Shown: positions 1-8,677 of the stretch, in pieces
Numbering within the stretch: position 1 is the stretch's first letter
Layout: every line of letters begins with the position of its first letter
NCBI GenBank assembly: GCA_012396115.1
Contig: JAAXOU010000016.1
Location: 1-37,302 of the forward strand
Length of the DNA stretch: 37,302 nucleotides
Origin: Streptomyces somaliensis DSM 40738
GTDB taxonomy: Bacteria > Actinomycetota > Actinomycetes > Streptomycetales > Streptomycetaceae
Direction of reading: 5' to 3'
Notes under the pieces: model-generated
What the model was told of the DNA's origin: nothing
Databases searched by the model: none
The model's input: only the letters and a program-made list of their open reading frames with translations
Translations under genes and position numbers: made by a program

Positions 1-1627
1 GGGGCAGTGCGACCACCCGGTCCGCCACGGCGAGCAGCGCGGGCCGGTGCACGACCAGCAGGACCGTCCGGCCGACGGCGAGCCGGCGCACCGCTTCCAC
101 GACGGCGGCCTCGGTCGCGCCGTCCAGTGCGGCGGTCGGCTCGTCCAGGAGCACCACGGGCCGGTCCGCGAGGAACGCCCGGGCCAGAGCGAGCCGCTGC
201 CGCTGCCCGGCCGACAGCCCGGCGCCGTCCTCGCCGAGCACCGTGCCGGTCCCGTCCGCCAGATCCGCGACGAAGTCGGCGCCCGCCTCCCGCAGCGCCG
301 CCCGTACGGCGTCGTCGTCCGCCTCGGGCCTGGCCAGGCGCACGTTGTCGGCGATCGTCCCGGCGAACAGGTACGGCCTCTGCGGCACCCAGGCCACCCG
401 CTCCCGCCACCGCTCCGGGTCCAGTGCCGCGACGTCCACGCCACCGGCCCGTACGGTGCCCGCGTCCGGCACGGTGAAGCCCAGCACCACGTCCAGCAGC
501 GTGGACTTGCCGGCGCCGCTCGGCCCGACCAGGGCCACCGTCTCCCCCGGCTCGACCACGAGCGACACGCGGTCCGGTGCCGGCTCGGCCCGACCCGCGT
601 GGCGTACGGTCACCGCGTCCAGCTCGATCCGCACCGGGCCCCCGGGCAGCACCTCCGTCCCGGCCCGGCGCACCGGTGATTCCAGGACCGCGAAGACCTC
701 CTCGGCGGCCGACAGCCCCTCCGCCGCGGCGTGGTACTCCGTGCCGACCCGGCGCAGCGGCAGGTACGCCTCGGGCGCGAGGATCAGGATGACCAGGCCG
801 GTGTACAGGTCGAGGGTGCCGTGGACGAGGCGCATGCCGATGCCGACGGCCACCAGCGCCACCGAGAGCGTCGACAGCAGTTCCAGCGCGAAGGACGACA
901 GGAAGGCGATCCGCAGGGTGCGGAGCGTCGCCCGCCGGTACTGCGCGGTGATGGAACGGACCGACTCGGCCTGCGCCTTCGCCCGGCCGAACACCTTCAG
1001 GGTCGGCAGTCCGGCCACCACGTCGAGGAAGTGGCCCGACAGCCGGGACAGCAGCCTCCACTGGCGGTCCATGCGCGCCTGCGTGGCCCATCCGATGAGG
1101 ACCATGAAGACCGGGATCAGCGGCAGGGTCACCACGATGACGGCGGCCGACACCCAGTCCTCGGTGACGATCCGCGCGAGGACGGCCACCGGGACGACGA
1201 CGGCGAGGCCCAGCTGCGGGAGGTACCGGGTGAAGTAGTCGTCCAGCGCGTCCACGCCCCGGGTGGCCAGCGCCACCAGGGAGCCGGTCCGCTGACCGCT
1301 CAGCCACCCCGGCCCGAGCTCGGCGGCCCGCTCCAGCAGCCGGCCGCGCAGCTGGGACTTGACCGCCGCGCCGGCACGGTGGGCGGCCAGTTCGGTCAGC
1401 CAGGAGACCAGCCCGCGGCCCACGGCGACCGCGGCGAGCAGGAGGAGCGCCGGTGAGAGGTCGTCGACGGCCGCGCCGTGCCGGAAGGCGCCGACGACGA
1501 CCTCGGCGACGAGCATCGCCTGGGCGACCACCAGGCCCGCCCCGACCACGCCGAGGAAGACCACCGCCAGCAGGAAGGAGCGGGTGGTCCGGGCGTACCG
1601 CAGCAGCCGCGGATCGATCGGTTTCAC
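1..1627 (-). CDS. cydCD: CydD-type half of a cytochrome bd assembly ABC exporter, cut by the window edge
   Basis: ABC exporter needed to assemble cytochrome bd; the CydDC family moves cysteine/glutathione-type thiols and haem-related cargo across the membrane. About 542 residues are visible. The N-terminal half is a membrane domain. Walker A (GPSGAGKST) lies near residue 366, the LSAGQ signature near 466 and Walker B (VVLLDEPT) near 490. I place the start at the GTG at 1627 because AGGAG (1637-1641) lies 9 bases before it. The in-frame ATG at 1636 touches that ribosome site and is less likely. The gene is last in cydA-cydB-cydCD, 25 bases after cydB. A perfect parS palindrome covers the start codon. 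In streptomycetes the D and C halves are usually fused into one protein of about 1,170 residues, but the part beyond the window cannot be seen, so the fusion is inferred. Confidence 0.93.
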   Translation of the reverse strand, partial: MKPIDPRLLRYARTTRSFLLAVVFLGVVGAGLVVAQAMLVAEVVVGAFRHGAAVDDLSPALLLLAAVAVGRGLVSWLTELAAHRAGAAVKSQLRGRLLERAAELGPGWLSGQRTGSLVALATRGVDALDDYFTRYLPQLGLAVVVPVAVLARIVTEDWVSAAVIVVTLPLIPVFMVLIGWATQARMDRQWRLLSRLSGHFLDVVAGLPTLKVFGRAKAQAESVRSITAQYRRATLRTLRIAFLSSFALELLSTLSVALVAVGIGMRLVHGTLDLYTGLVILILAPEAYLPLRRVGTEYHAAAEGLSAAEEVFAVLESPVRRAGTEVLPGGPVRIELDAVTVRHAGRAEPAPDRVSLVVEPGETVALVGPSGAGKSTLLDVVLGFTVPDAGTVRAGGVDVAALDPERWRERVAWVPQRPYLFAGTIADNVRLARPEADDDAVRAALREAGADFVADLADGTGTVLGEDGAGLSAGQRQRLALARAFLADRPVVLLDEPTAALDGATEAAVVEAVRRLAVGRTVLLVVHRPALLAVADRVVALP

Positions 1628-1634
1628 GTGAAAC
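1621..1634. promoter_or_regulatory. parS: parS site (ParB binding), perfect
   Basis: GTTTCACGTGAAAC is a perfect 14-bp palindrome identical to the Streptomyces ParB target. It covers the GTG start codon of cydCD (1625-1627) and the first codons, so it is partly coding. Confidence 0.92.
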
Positions 1635-1652
1635 ATCTCCTGCCGGCGGTGC

Positions 1653-2654
1653 CTAGTGGAGGTCGGCGATGTGCTGCGTGCCGATGCGCTTGCGGAACAC
1701 CCAGTAGGTCCAGCCCTGGTAGAGGAGGACGAACGGCGTGGCGATCGCCGCGCACCAGGTCATGATCCTCAGGGTGTACGGGCTGGAGGAGGCGTTGTCC
1801 ACGGTCAGGCTCCAGTCCGGGTCCAGCGAGGACGGCATGACGTTCGGGAAGAGCGTCAGGAAAAACATGGCGACCGTCGCGGCGATCGCCAGGCCGGACA
1901 GCGCGAAGGACCACCCCTCGCGTCCCGCCCCGACGGCCCCGACCGCCCCGGTGAGCGCGGCCGCGGCGATGAGCGCCGCCACCAGGCTGGTCCCGTCGCC
2001 GTGCGCCGCCTGCGTCCAGGCGAGGAAGGCGAGGACGGCGGCGACGGCGGCCGGACCCAGCCTCCACGCCAGCTTCCCGGCCCGCACCCGGATGTCGCCG
2101 ACGGTCTTGAGCGCGGCGAACACCGCGCCGTGGAAGGTGAAGAGCGTCAGGGTGACCAGCCCGCCGAGCAGCGCGTACGGGTTGAGCAGGTCGAAGAGGG
2201 TGCCGACGTACTCCTTCGACGCGTCGATCTCGACACCCCGCACGATGTTGCCGAAGGCCACGCCCCACAGGGCCGCGGGGACGAGCGAGGTCCAGAAGAT
2301 GGCCCGCTCCCAGTTGTGCTGCCAGCGGTGCTCGGACCGCTTGGCCCGGTACTCGAAGGCGACCCCGCGCACGATCAGGCAGAGCAGGATGACGAGGAGC
2401 GGCAGGTAGAAGCCGGAGAAGAGGGTGGCGTACCAGTCCGGGAAGGCCGCGAAGGTGGCACCGCCGGCGGTGAGCAGCCACACCTCGTTGCCGTCCCAGA
2501 CGGGGCCGATGGTGTTGATCAGGACGCGCTTCTCGGCCCGGTCGCGGGCGAGCAGCCGGGTGAGGACGCCGATGCCGAAGTCGAAGCCCTCCAGGAAGAA
2601 GTAGCCGGTCCACAGGACCGCTATGAGTACGAACCAGACGGTGTGGAGTTCCAT
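1653..2654 (-). CDS. cydB: Cytochrome bd ubiquinol oxidase subunit II
   Basis: Second membrane subunit of the cytochrome bd terminal oxidase, which passes electrons from quinol to oxygen with high affinity and without pumping protons. The 333-residue protein begins MELHTVWFVLIAVLWTGYFF and carries the typical early motif LEGFDFGIGVL, then about eight to nine hydrophobic segments. The length is normal for the family. The ATG at 2654 is preceded by GGGGAG at suitable spacing. It lies 16 bases after cydA and 25 bases before cydCD on the same strand, so the three genes form one operon, which I infer to be under the Rex operator upstream of cydA. Confidence 0.96.
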   Translation of the reverse strand: MELHTVWFVLIAVLWTGYFFLEGFDFGIGVLTRLLARDRAEKRVLINTIGPVWDGNEVWLLTAGGATFAAFPDWYATLFSGFYLPLLVILLCLIVRGVAFEYRAKRSEHRWQHNWERAIFWTSLVPAALWGVAFGNIVRGVEIDASKEYVGTLFDLLNPYALLGGLVTLTLFTFHGAVFAALKTVGDIRVRAGKLAWRLGPAAVAAVLAFLAWTQAAHGDGTSLVAALIAAAALTGAVGAVGAGREGWSFALSGLAIAATVAMFFLTLFPNVMPSSLDPDWSLTVDNASSSPYTLRIMTWCAAIATPFVLLYQGWTYWVFRKRIGTQHIADLH

Positions 2655-2670
2655 GCCTCGCTCCCCTTCC

Positions 2671-4176
2671 TCAGTACGAGAAGGCCATGGGGCGGTCGGC
2701 GTCGCGGTCGTGGCCGCCGATCCGGGTGGGCGGGTCGAGATCGGCCTCGGTGAGCTCCGGGGGGCCGGCCTTGACGTACTTGACGAGCAGCCTGACCTCG
2801 ATCACCGCGAGCACCGCGTAGAGCAGGGTGAAGGCGGTCATCGAGATCAGGACCTCGGTCTGGGAGGTGCCGGGGGAGACCGCGTCGCCGGTGCGGAACA
2901 CGCCGTACACGGCCCAGGGCTGGCGGCCCATCTCGGTGAAGATCCAGCCCCAGGAGCCGGCTATCAGCGGGAAGGCCAGCGTCCACAGGGCGGCGAGCCA
3001 GTACAGCCTGGTCAGCCGGTGGCCGAGGGGCTTCCTGAGGAGGACGAGGTGCGGCACGTCGTCCTCGCCGACGCGCAGGGCCCGCGGCAGGAGGAACTTC
3101 CCGCGGGTCAGCCAGAGCCCCAGCAGGCCGAGCCCGAAGGAGGCCATGCCGAAACCGATCATCCAGCGGAACGACCAGTAGGTGACGGGGATGTTGGGTC
3201 GGTAGTCACCGGGGCCGTACTTCTGCCGCGCGGCCTCGTTGGTGTCGTTGATGCCGGGCACGTACGAGGAGAAGTCGCCGTTGGCCAGGAAGGACAGCAC
3301 GCCCGGGATCTCGACGGCGACCTTGTTGTGGCCCTCGTCGACGTCCCCGTAGGCGAAGACGGAGAACGGTGCGGGCCCCTCGCCGTTCCACAGCGCCTCG
3401 GCGGCGGCCATCTTCATGGGCTGCTGCTTGAACATGACCTTGCCGAGCAGGTCGCCGCTGACCGCGGTCAGCAGGCCCGCCACCACCACGGTGACCAGGC
3501 CCAGCCGCAGCGAGGTCTTCATCACCGGGACGTGCTTCCGGCGGGCCAGGTGGAAGGCGGCGATGCCGACCATGAACGCTCCGCCGGTCAGGAAGGCCGC
3601 GGTCAGGGTGTGGAAGACCTGGGTGACGGCGGTGTTCTGGCTCAGGACGGCCCAGAAGTCGGTCAGCTCGGCGCGTCCGGACTCCTCGTCGATCCGGTAA
3701 CCGACCGGGTGCTGCATCCAGGAGTTGGCGGCCAGGATGAAGTAGGCGGAGAGGACGGTGCCCACCGACACCATCCATATGCAGGCCAGGTGGACGCGCT
3801 TCGGCAGCTTGTCCCAGCCGAAGATCCACAGTCCGATGAAGGTCGACTCGAAGAAGAACGCGATCAGCGCCTCGAAGGCGAGCGGCGCCCCGAAGACGTC
3901 GCCGACGAACCGCGAGTAGTCCGACCAGTTCATCCCGAACTGGAACTCCTGCACGATGCCGGTGACCACGCCCATGGCGATGTTGATCAGGAAGAGCTTG
4001 CCCCAGAACCGGGTGGCCCGGAGGTACTTCTCCTTGTCGGTGCGCACCCACGCGGTCTGGAGACCGGCGGTGAGCGCGGCGAGTGAGATGGTCAGGGGGA
4101 CGAAGAGGAAGTGGTAGACGGTGGTGATCCCGAACTGCCACCGCGCCAGCGTCTCCGGCGCCAGAGCCAGGTCCAC
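2671..4176 (-). CDS. cydA: Cytochrome bd ubiquinol oxidase subunit I
   Basis: Catalytic subunit carrying haems b558, b595 and d and the quinol site. I choose the GTG at 4176, preceded by AAGGAG with 9-base spacing, giving 501 residues that start MDLALAPETLARWQFG. The reading frame is open further upstream but without support. His22, just after this segment, is the expected haem ligand position near the first membrane helix. The GRQPW...RTGDAVSP region near residues 415-435 is the conserved quinol-loop/haem motif. It is the first gene of cydA-cydB-cydCD. A Rex operator and a promoter lie about 100-155 bases upstream, fitting induction when NADH rises under oxygen limitation. Confidence 0.96.
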   Translation of the reverse strand: MDLALAPETLARWQFGITTVYHFLFVPLTISLAALTAGLQTAWVRTDKEKYLRATRFWGKLFLINIAMGVVTGIVQEFQFGMNWSDYSRFVGDVFGAPLAFEALIAFFFESTFIGLWIFGWDKLPKRVHLACIWMVSVGTVLSAYFILAANSWMQHPVGYRIDEESGRAELTDFWAVLSQNTAVTQVFHTLTAAFLTGGAFMVGIAAFHLARRKHVPVMKTSLRLGLVTVVVAGLLTAVSGDLLGKVMFKQQPMKMAAAEALWNGEGPAPFSVFAYGDVDEGHNKVAVEIPGVLSFLANGDFSSYVPGINDTNEAARQKYGPGDYRPNIPVTYWSFRWMIGFGMASFGLGLLGLWLTRGKFLLPRALRVGEDDVPHLVLLRKPLGHRLTRLYWLAALWTLAFPLIAGSWGWIFTEMGRQPWAVYGVFRTGDAVSPGTSQTEVLISMTAFTLLYAVLAVIEVRLLVKYVKAGPPELTEADLDPPTRIGGHDRDADRPMAFSY

Positions 4177-4278
4177 GACGGTCTTCTCCTTACGGCCTAG
4201 CAGCCCTGCGGCCTCACGGCCCCACGGCCTTCCCTCCGCCTGCCGATTCCGGTTGATCACGGGAGGAAGCAGACGAGC

Positions 4279-4296
4279 TTGTGAATGCGTTCACAA
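4279..4296. promoter_or_regulatory. Rex operator upstream of cydA
   Basis: TTGTGAATGCGTTCACAA matches the Rex consensus (TTGTGAA, four bases, TTCACAA) at every defined position. Rex is a redox-sensing repressor released from DNA by NADH, and cydABCD is its classic Streptomyces target. The operator sits about 8 bases after the proposed -10 box, so a bound repressor would cover the transcription start. Confidence 0.93.
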
Positions 4297-4304
4297 TCAC
4301 AAGC

Positions 4305-4334
4305 ATTATGCCCCAGGTGGAGCAGCAGCTCCAA
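4305..4334 (-). promoter_or_regulatory. Candidate cydA promoter
   Basis: On the minus strand TTGGAG (4329-4334) is followed after 18 bases by CATAAT (4305-4310), close to the vegetative -35 and -10 boxes. The predicted start falls inside the Rex operator, which is the arrangement expected for repression. Confidence 0.6.
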
Positions 4335-4444
4335 AGGGGGGTGCCCTTCACCGGCGCCCCGCCGTCCTGCCGGGCCCGGAGGCCCTGGGGAGGCACCCGC
4401 CGGACGCGCCTCCCGGTCCGCCGGCCCTCATGGCCCCGGTCATG

Positions 4445-4483
4445 GGAGAACCCCCGCGAGCACTCCGCTCGCGGGGGTTCTCC
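4445..4483. terminator. Hairpin terminator downstream of hisC-like gene
   Basis: A perfect 17-bp stem (4445-4461 against 4467-4483) closes a 5-base loop (ACTCC). It lies between the stop of the aminotransferase gene (4592) and the cydA promoter, so it most likely ends the aminotransferase transcript and insulates cydA. No clear U-tract follows, as is common in Streptomyces. Confidence 0.8.
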
Positions 4484-4591
4484 TGCCGTCCCCGCCCGGC
4501 CGAGGCCGGACGCCCGCGGCGATCCGGGCCGGGGGCACGATCCGGACCGGAGGCCTGGTCCGGCCAGCGCCTCAGCGCCGGTCCACACTGG

Positions 4592-5677
4592 TCAGAGCCT
4601 CTCCTTGCGGAACGCCTCGGCCACCCGCAGGAAGATGTCGTTCGCCTCGACCTCGCCGATCGTGACCCGGACGCCGTCGGGGGCGAACGGGCGCACGACC
4701 ACCCCCGCCTCCTCGCAGGCGGCGGCGAACTCGCCGGAGAGCTCACCGAGCGGCAGCCACACGAAGTTGGCCTGCGTCACGGGCAGCCGCCAGCCCTGGG
4801 CCGCCAGCGCCTCGACCACCCGCGTGCGCTCGCACACCAGGGAGCCGACGCGGCCCTGCAACTCGTCCTCGGCGCGCAGGGAGGCCACCGCCGCGTCCTG
4901 CGCGACCTGCGTGACGCCGAACGGCACGGCCGTCTTCCGCAGGGCGGCCGCCACCGGCTCGTGGGCGATCGCGAAACCTATGCGCATGCCCGCGAGGCCG
5001 TACGCCTTGGAGAAGGTCCTCAGGACCGCCACGTTCGGCCTGGTCCGGTAGATCTCGATGCCGTTGGGCACCTGGTCGTCCCGGATGAACTCGATGTACG
5101 CCTCGTCGAGGACGACCAGGACGTCCGAGGGCACCCGGTCCAGGAACCGCTCCAACTCGGCCCGGCGCACCACCGTCCCCGTGGGGTTGTTGGGGTTGCA
5201 GACGAAGATCAGACGCGTGCGCTCGGTGATCGCCCGGGCCATCGCCTCCAGGTCGTGCGCGCCTTCCCCGGTGAGGGGGACCATGACCGGGGTGGCGCCC
5301 GCGATCTGCGTGACGATGGGGTACGCCTCGAAGGACCGCCAGGCGAACATCACCTCGTCGCCCGGGCCGGCCGTGGACTGCACCAGCGACTGGGCGATCC
5401 CGACGGAGCCCGTACCGGTCGCCAGGTGCGTCACCGGCACCCCGAAGCGCTCGGACAGCTCGTTCATCAGCTCGGTGCACGCCAGGTCCGGGTAGCGGTT
5501 GAGGTTCGCCGCCGCGGCCAGCGCCTTCTCCAGGACGCCCGGGAGCGGCGGATACGGGTTCTCGTTGGAGGAGAGCTTGTACGCAACGCGGCCTTCGGCG
5601 GCGGTGGCCGGCTTCCCCGGCTTGTAGGTGGGGATCTCGTCCAGCACAGCGCGCAGCTTGGGGCTTGTCTCGCTCAC
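4592..5677 (-). CDS. hisC: Histidinol-phosphate/aromatic aminotransferase (HisC family)
   Basis: PLP-dependent class I/II aminotransferase of 361 residues. Motifs include SNENPYPP near residue 37, [19 protein letters not shown] and [13 protein letters not shown], whose lysine (near 225) should bind PLP. I chose GTG at 5677 ([16 protein letters not shown]) because GAGGAGG lies 6 bases before it; the frame stays open upstream but reads as non-protein. The gene stands alone, outside a his operon. It may therefore be a second, HisC-like copy acting on histidinol phosphate or on aromatic keto acids (the actinobacterial Pat group). Family assignment is firm and substrate is not. It diverges from a LacI-type regulator. 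Confidence 0.88.
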   Translation of the reverse strand: MSETSPKLRAVLDEIPTYKPGKPATAAEGRVAYKLSSNENPYPPLPGVLEKALAAAANLNRYPDLACTELMNELSERFGVPVTHLATGTGSVGIAQSLVQSTAGPGDEVMFAWRSFEAYPIVTQIAGATPVMVPLTGEGAHDLEAMARAITERTRLIFVCNPNNPTGTVVRRAELERFLDRVPSDVLVVLDEAYIEFIRDDQVPNGIEIYRTRPNVAVLRTFSKAYGLAGMRIGFAIAHEPVAAALRKTAVPFGVTQVAQDAAVASLRAEDELQGRVGSLVCERTRVVEALAAQGWRLPVTQANFVWLPLGELSGEFAAACEEAGVVVRPFAPDGVRVTIGEVEANDIFLRVAEAFRKERL

Positions 5678-5931
5678 CGTGGTCCTCCTCGACCGTATGT
5701 GCACCATGGATACTGCACACCTTATGAGGATTCCGCCCGCCTGCGAATGGCCGAGCGGGAGCGATGCGCGGCACGGGGCGGGCCGGAGCGGCGTCCGGGT
5801 CCCGTCGCCCACCGCTGCGAGGGGGCGCGCGCCGCACTGGCGCGAGCGGGTGGTTCGCGCCGTGGTGCGCGTCCCCCGTAGAGGTGAGTTGAAAGCCCTC
5901 CACCCTCGCAACCGGCAGCTCGACCTATGCG

Positions 5932-5949
5932 CGTGGACAACTGTCCACC
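5932..5949. promoter_or_regulatory. Inverted pair of DnaA-box-like sites
   Basis: CGTGGACAA (5932-5940, reading TTGTCCACG on the minus strand, 8/9 to TTGTCCACA) abuts CTGTCCACC (5941-5949, 7/9). The two are head to head with no gap in the hisC-lacI intergenic region. S. coelicolor has published DnaA-box clusters either side of oriC (named D78, H24, H69). From remembered cosmid names this site could correspond to D78, which is inference. Confidence 0.5.
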
Positions 5950-5954
5950 TACCG

Positions 5955-5995
5955 AAAAAACCGCCAAACCCCTTGTATTTCAATGCGTTTGGCGG
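5955..5995 (-). terminator. Rho-independent-type hairpin with T-run on minus strand
   Basis: CCGCCAAAC (5961-5969) pairs with GTTTGGCGG (5987-5995), giving a 9-bp stem around a 17-base loop. Read on the minus strand the stem is followed directly by TTTTTT (5955-5960). No gene obviously ends here: it lies upstream of the aminotransferase and antisense to the leader region of the LacI regulator. It could end antisense transcripts or act as a leader attenuator. Confidence 0.5.
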
Positions 5996-6065
5996 ACTTG
6001 GACCTTGCAGAAACGTGCCTGCTAGGACCGGATCGCCTACCCGTCGCAGTCCGTCGCCGTCCCCT

Positions 6066-6071
6066 TACTAT
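6066..6071 (+). promoter_or_regulatory. -10 box of a probably leaderless promoter (LacI-type gene)
   Basis: TACTAT lies 9 bases before the ATG at 6081 and no ribosome site is visible before that ATG. Together these suggest transcription begins at or next to the start codon. The -35 region (GTCGCA, 6043-6048) is weak. Confidence 0.4.
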
Positions 6072-6080
6072 CGGCACGCC

Positions 6081-7196
6081 ATGACAGCAGCAGGGAAGCA
6101 CCAGGTGAGCCGGGCACAGACCCGGGGGAACCGGCAGGCGCGCGCGGGCATCCGGGATGTGGCCGCCGCGGCCGGGGTCTCCATCACGACTGTCTCCGAC
6201 GCGCTCAACGGCAAGGGCCGGCTCCCGGACGCCACCCGCCGCCACGTCCGCGAAGTGGCCGACCGGCTGGGTTACCGGCCCTCCGCGGCCGCCCGCACGC
6301 TCCGTACCGGCAAGTCGGGCCTCATCGGCCTGACCGTGACGACCTACGGGGACGAACCTTTCACCTTCACCGAGTTCGCGTACTTCGCCGAGATGGCCAG
6401 GGCGGCCACCTCGGCCGCGCTCGCCCGCGGCTACGCCCTCGTCATCCTGCCCGCCACCTCACGCCGCAGCCCGGCCGACATCTGGTCGAACGTGGCCCTC
6501 GACGGCACGGTCGTCGTCGACCCGGCCGACCACGACCCCGTCCTCGCCGAACTCGTCCGACAGGGCCTGCCCGTCGTCTCGGACGGACGTCCCGCCGGCT
6601 CGCTCCCGGTGACCGCCTGGGTCGACAACGACCACGAGGCGGCCGTCCTCGACCTCCTCGACCACCTGGCGGAGGCCGGCGCCCGCCGCATCGGCCTGCT
6701 CACCGGCACCACCACCGACACCTACACGCGGCTGTCCACCACCGCGTACCTCAACTGGTGCGAGCGCGTCGGCCAGGACCCCGTCTACGAGGCGTACCCG
6801 GCTCACGACCCGTGCGCCGGCGCCGTCGCCGCGGACCGGCTGCTGGCCCGCCCCGACCGCCCGGACGCCGTGTACGGGCTGTTCGACCCGAACGGCACCG
6901 ACCTGTTGGCCGCGGCGCGGCGGTACGGGCTGCGCGTCCCCGACGACCTGCTGCTCGTCTGCTGCAGCGAATCGCCCGTGTACGCCGCGACCGAGCCGCC
7001 GGTCACCACCCTGTCGCTCAAGCCGCGCCGCATCGGCACCGCCGTCGTCCAGTTGCTCATCGACGCGATCGAGGGCGTGGAACACGACCGGTCAGTCGGG
7101 CAGGTGGTACCGACGGAGTTGATCGTCCGGGCGTCTTCGCAGCGCAGACCGCCGCGGACGACGGTGAGTCCGCCGCGCCGACCGCACCAGCGGTAG
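6081..7196 (+). CDS. LacI-family transcriptional regulator
   Basis: A 371-residue regulator. The N-terminal helix-turn-helix (about residues 22-60) reads IRDVAAAAGVSITTVSDALN, followed by the hinge region GYRPSAAARTLRTG. The rest is a periplasmic-binding-protein-like sugar-sensing domain with a typical end (TTLSLKPRRIGTAVVQLL). The ATG at 6081 gives a normal family length, while the longer open frame upstream runs through a non-coding region. Ligand and targets cannot be read from the sequence: no sugar-utilisation genes are adjacent. It diverges from the HisC-type gene. Confidence 0.9.
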   Translation: MTAAGKHQVSRAQTRGNRQARAGIRDVAAAAGVSITTVSDALNGKGRLPDATRRHVREVADRLGYRPSAAARTLRTGKSGLIGLTVTTYGDEPFTFTEFAYFAEMARAATSAALARGYALVILPATSRRSPADIWSNVALDGTVVVDPADHDPVLAELVRQGLPVVSDGRPAGSLPVTAWVDNDHEAAVLDLLDHLAEAGARRIGLLTGTTTDTYTRLSTTAYLNWCERVGQDPVYEAYPAHDPCAGAVAADRLLARPDRPDAVYGLFDPNGTDLLAAARRYGLRVPDDLLLVCCSESPVYAATEPPVTTLSLKPRRIGTAVVQLLIDAIEGVEHDRSVGQVVPTELIVRASSQRRPPRTTVSPPRRPHQR

Positions 7197-7352
7197 ACCG
7201 CCTCCGCCCGGACCGGGCAGAGCCCCGCGACAGATGGGCGAAGACCGGGCGACATCCGGGTGAGAACCTCTTCTCTCTTGGATCAAAACCCGACAATCAG
7301 GGCGAAACATCCGGCGAGTCGGACGTGCTCCACGATTCATCACCCCTGGTGC

Positions 7353-7382
7353 GTCACACAGCACAAGCCTCATTCCTATGAT
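7353..7382 (+). promoter_or_regulatory. Candidate promoter of the phosphoesterase gene
   Basis: GTCACA (7353-7358), 18 bases, then TATGAT (7377-7382) resembles a vegetative promoter. It would give a leader of about 70 bases before the ATG at 7460. The rest of the 263-base gap holds no other feature I recognise. Confidence 0.45.
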
Positions 7383-7459
7383 GGGCGGACGACAGCGCGG
7401 GCCGCTCCGACCAGGCCGGTCCGCGATGTGAGGGCGTCGCGACGGTGGTGGAGGGGTCG

Positions 7460-8671
7460 ATGACTCAGGGGGCCGGTCAGGGACCCGTGGTGCGAACGGC
7501 GACGTTGCGCGACTTCCGCGTACCGCCGTACGCCCAGGTGCCCGTCGAGGACCACGCCGAACACCCGCAGCCCCGGGCCGCCCCACACCCCCGGGAACAC
7601 CAGCAGGTACCGCAGACGCCCCCGCAGCACACTCCCGGGCGGCCTCACCTCCTCCACGCCCAACAGGAACCCCGGACATCCCGCCCGCCGTACCCGGGCG
7701 ACGCCCTGCCCGACGACGAGTACCCCGACGGGTACACGCCGACCGAACGCGACCTGCCGGTCATCAACCGGGGGGACACCCTCCAGGTCTCCGTCGCCCC
7801 GCCGCCCGACCCGGCGGCCGCGGCCGCGCCCGTCGGACGGGGGCCCGGGCCGGGCCCGCTGTATGTCGTGGGCGATGTCCACGGCTACCTCGACGAACTC
7901 CTCGCCGCCCTGCGCGAGCAGGGCCTCGTCGACGCCGACGGCCACTGGACGGCCGGCAACGCCCGTCTGTGGTTCCTCGGCGACTTCACCGACCGCGGTC
8001 CGGACGGCATCGGCGTCATCGACCTGGTCATGCGGCTCTCCGCCGAGGCGGCGGCCGCGGGCGGCTACTGCAAGGCCCTCATGGGCAACCACGAGCTGCT
8101 GCTGCTCGGCGCGAAGCGGTTCGGCGACACCCCGGTGAACTCCGGCGCCGGCACGGCCACCTTCCAGGCCGCCTGGCTGCTCAACGGAGGCCAGAAGAGC
8201 GACATGGACCGCCTCCAAGACGTCCACGTCCAGTGGATGTCCCGCCTCGACGCGATCGTCGAGCAGGACGGCCATCTGCTGCTGCACTCCGACACCACGG
8301 CGTACCTGGAGTACGGCGGCACCGTCGAGGACGTGAACGACACCATCCACGAGATCCTCACCCGCAACGACGCCGACGAGTACTGGGACCTGTTCCGCAA
8401 GTTCACCAAGCGGTTCGCGTTCCGCGACGAGGGCGGCGCCGACGCCGTGCGCGAACTGCTCGACACCTACGGCGGGCAGCGCGTCGTCCACGGCCACAGC
8501 CCCATCCCGTACCTGCTCGGCGAGGTCGGTACCGAGGACGCGGACGGCGAGGGCAGCGGCCCCGTCGTCGAGGGCCCCCACGTGTACGCGGACGGCCTCG
8601 CCGTCGCCATGGACGGCGGCGTCACCATGGCCGGGAAGCTGCTCGTCCAGCAGCTGCCGCTCCCTCATTGA
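7460..8671 (+). CDS. Calcineurin-like metallophosphoesterase with disordered N-terminus
   Basis: A 403-residue protein. The catalytic domain spans about residues 130-400 with the metal-ligand motifs GDVHGY (near 138), GDFTDRG (near 174), GNHE (near 209) and HGHSP (near 344), as in PPP/bis-nucleoside-tetraphosphatase-like phosphoesterases. Residues 1-125 are rich in proline, glutamine and histidine and look unstructured. The ATG at 7460 is chosen because GGAGG lies 5 bases upstream; a GTG five codons earlier (7445) lacks this. No signal peptide is visible, so it is probably cytoplasmic. Substrate is unknown: protein phosphatase or nucleotide hydrolase activity both fit. It stands alone and ends at a strong hairpin. 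Confidence 0.85.
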   Translation: MTQGAGQGPVVRTATLRDFRVPPYAQVPVEDHAEHPQPRAAPHPREHQQVPQTPPQHTPGRPHLLHAQQEPRTSRPPYPGDALPDDEYPDGYTPTERDLPVINRGDTLQVSVAPPPDPAAAAAPVGRGPGPGPLYVVGDVHGYLDELLAALREQGLVDADGHWTAGNARLWFLGDFTDRGPDGIGVIDLVMRLSAEAAAAGGYCKALMGNHELLLLGAKRFGDTPVNSGAGTATFQAAWLLNGGQKSDMDRLQDVHVQWMSRLDAIVEQDGHLLLHSDTTAYLEYGGTVEDVNDTIHEILTRNDADEYWDLFRKFTKRFAFRDEGGADAVRELLDTYGGQRVVHGHSPIPYLLGEVGTEDADGEGSGPVVEGPHVYADGLAVAMDGGVTMAGKLLVQQLPLPH

Positions 8672-8677
8672 GCACAC

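Noticed and set aside
1634..1636. ATG start for cydCD at 1636
   Set aside because: The AGGAG touches this ATG with no spacing; the GTG at 1627 has 9-base spacing.
1794..1802. TTGTCCACG as a DnaA box in cydB
   Set aside because: 8/9 matches of this kind occur in several coding genes here (also rplI near 28669 and the gamma-lyase gene near 15558) as Val-Asp/Lys-Val codons. Isolated coding matches are not evidence.
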